Positions 62,713-64,000 of a stretch of 64,000 bases of DNA are shown here, one piece after another (position 1 is the stretch's first letter; the number at the start of each line of letters is the position of its first letter). Made by a program: the position numbers and the translations under genes. Under the pieces are notes generated by a model. It was not told where the DNA came from. It worked only from the letters and a program-made list of their open reading frames with translations, and did not search any database. Source of the DNA: JASGDC01 sp047608145 (GTDB lineage: Bacteria; Actinomycetota; Actinomycetes; Actinomycetales; Micrococcaceae); the NCBI GenBank assembly GCA_047608145.1, contig JASGDC010000015.1:1-64000 (forward strand), in the 5' to 3' direction.

Positions 62713-64000
62713 TTAAACTTGCTCAGCACTTTCCAATAACTCGCGTGCGTGTTGTAATGCAGTCTCAGATTCATCAAAACCAGTCATCATACGAGCAATC
62801 TCTTTAACTCTTTCTTGACCTACTAAAGTCCTAATATCTGAGTGAGTTACTCCTGCATCAGCATTTGAAGTTTTAACTACACTAATATGGTTGTTTGCAA
62901 ATGCTGCTACTTGAGGTAAGTGAGTTACACAAATAACTTGCTTGTATTTAGCTAATTTAGCTAAACGCTGACCAATTTGAATTGCGGCTTTACCTCCGAC
63001 GCCTGCATCAACTTCATCGAATACGAAAGTAGGTGCGTTAGAGCCATTTCCAGCAAATACCACTTCAATTGCAAGCATTACACGAGAAAGCTCACCACCA
63101 GAAGCACCTTTATTAACTGGAGTTGACCTAGAGCCTGCATGTGGTTGTAACAAAAATTCCACATTATCAGCCCCAGTATTACTAAGTTCTTCAGAAGTTA
63201 CTTGCACATGGAAAGTGGCATCTGCCATCAATAACCCATGCAGTTCCTCTGTTACGGCCTTGCTTAATTGTGTTGCAGCTTGTTTGCGAGCCTCAGTAAT
63301 TTCACGGGCAAGCTCTGTAACTACATTTTCTAGCTCAGCTACTTCTTCTTCGAGTTCGGCAAGGCTTTGTCCACCATTACTAAGTTCGTCAAAACGTACT
63401 CGAGCCTCACGTTCCCACTGAAATACATCTTCAAGGTTTGAGCCATGGTCACGTAGTAGTTCGTTAATCTTGGCACGACGTTGCTCCACTTGATTTAACC
63501 TTGCTGGACCATCGGTATCAAGATTTTCTACGTAACTAGTAAGATCATTTGCAGCTTCTGAAATTTCTGAATTTAAAGTCTCTAAACGTTCTAGAATCTC
63601 TTCTAACTCTGGGTCTTCTAAGCTATCAATACTACTGCGCGCCTCACCGACCATAGCTGAAGCATCATGAACTTCACCAAAATTGTCAGAAACCAAAGCT
63701 TGTGAAGCTCGATAAGCTCCATGACGAAGTTCTTCAAGATTAGAGAGCCTTATTGATTCTGCCTTTAACTCTTCATCTTCATTTTCTTTGGGTTCTACTT
63801 CATCGTAAAACTCTAATTCTTCAGTTAATTCTTCTAGTTCTTCAGCTTCCGAATCTTGGACATCATTAAGAGCTGCTAAACGCTTTTGGGTATCAAGCAT
63901 TAATTGATACTTAGCTTTGTAAGTTTTTAATAGTTCACGATGTTCTTTACCTAGAAACCTATCCAATGCATCACGCTGGGCACTAATGCTACGTAGACGC
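62713..64000 (-). CDS. recN: DNA repair protein RecN (partial, runs off right edge)
   Basis: RecN is an SMC-like ATPase that acts at DNA double-strand breaks. The visible C-terminal 428 residues include a long coiled coil and the ABC head: signature SGGELSRVMLAIEVVF, Walker B PTFVFDEVDAGVGG, and D-loop/H-loop VICVTHLPQVAAFAN. The frame stays open to 64000 (LRSISAQRDALDRFLG just inside the edge), so the N-terminal Walker A part lies beyond the window and any SOS box cannot be seen. Confidence 0.95.
   Translation of the reverse strand, partial: RLRSISAQRDALDRFLGKEHRELLKTYKAKYQLMLDTQKRLAALNDVQDSEAEELEELTEELEFYDEVEPKENEDEELKAESIRLSNLEELRHGAYRASQALVSDNFGEVHDASAMVGEARSSIDSLEDPELEEILERLETLNSEISEAANDLTSYVENLDTDGPARLNQVEQRRAKINELLRDHGSNLEDVFQWEREARVRFDELSNGGQSLAELEEEVAELENVVTELAREITEARKQAATQLSKAVTEELHGLLMADATFHVQVTSEELSNTGADNVEFLLQPHAGSRSTPVNKGASGGELSRVMLAIEVVFAGNGSNAPTFVFDEVDAGVGGKAAIQIGQRLAKLAKYKQVICVTHLPQVAAFANNHISVVKTSNADAGVTHSDIRTLVGQERVKEIARMMTGFDESETALQHARELLESAEQV

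Overview
This is an AT-rich chromosomal window from a low-GC member of the Actinomycetota. The lineage call rests on gene order: clpS, a DUF2017 gene, murI, rph and rdgB with pncB divergent from clpS; yebC-ruvCAB-secDF; recN, pyrG, a NUDIX gene, xerD, parA, rluB, cmk and der; and aroA-rsgA. A ThrE-type exporter, malate:quinone oxidoreductase and an MptB-like mannosyltransferase fit the same phylum. I cannot fix the genus. Several genes have been broken by 1-2 base indels, which together with the base composition suggests a host-associated genome undergoing decay, unless they are sequencing errors.

Layout. 1-1.8 kb: the N-terminus of a twin-arginine exported protein running off the left edge, with a poly-G promoter, next to a decayed IS256-family element. 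1.8-7.6 kb: yebC-ruvC-ruvA-ruvB-secD-secF operon without yajC. 7.7-10.9 kb: SOS-controlled umuD-like/umuC/rlmA operon, then an SSB paralogue. 10.9-19 kb: universal stress protein, VIT metal transporter, ThrE and MFS exporters, FadD, GNAT and MptB. 19.3-25.3 kb: deaminase, mqo, a DUF4143 ATPase with paired operators, a DnaQ-BRCT nuclease, YccF, DedA. 25.7-30.6 kb: rdgB-rph-murI-DUF2017-clpS and divergent pncB-pncA (NAD salvage). 30.6-38.9 kb: a decayed, mixed region holding a lipoprotein pseudogene, a ruined mazEF module, yceI, a helicase, bcp, tRNA-Leu, a diacylglycerol kinase pseudogene, a VanX-like dipeptidase, a tandem-repeat Asp/Asn-rich protein and an unlisted 55-residue Cys-rich peptide. 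39-49.4 kb: aroA-rsgA, an SPFH protein, guaC, a CorA-type channel, a split AraC regulator, VOC protein, a TetR/MFS efflux pair with an AcrR-like operator, nitroreductase. 49.5-52.4 kb: an exported RCC1 beta-propeller protein with a poly-G promoter and a shorter paralogue of its N-terminal domain. 52.7-64 kb: housekeeping block der-cmk-rluB-parA (scpA and scpB missing), an MFS transporter, flavodoxin, xerD, NUDIX, pyrG and recN (running off the right edge).

The most unusual signals are: two 11-G tracts that each lie in the spacer between recognisable -35 and -10 boxes in front of genes for Tat-exported proteins, which looks like promoter-spacer phase variation of a cell-surface family; a UmuD-like protein that lacks both catalytic residues and the autocleavage arm, with a perfect LexA box inside its first codons; and a recurring leaderless promoter design in which the -10 hexamer ends 6-7 bases before the ATG in at least eight genes.
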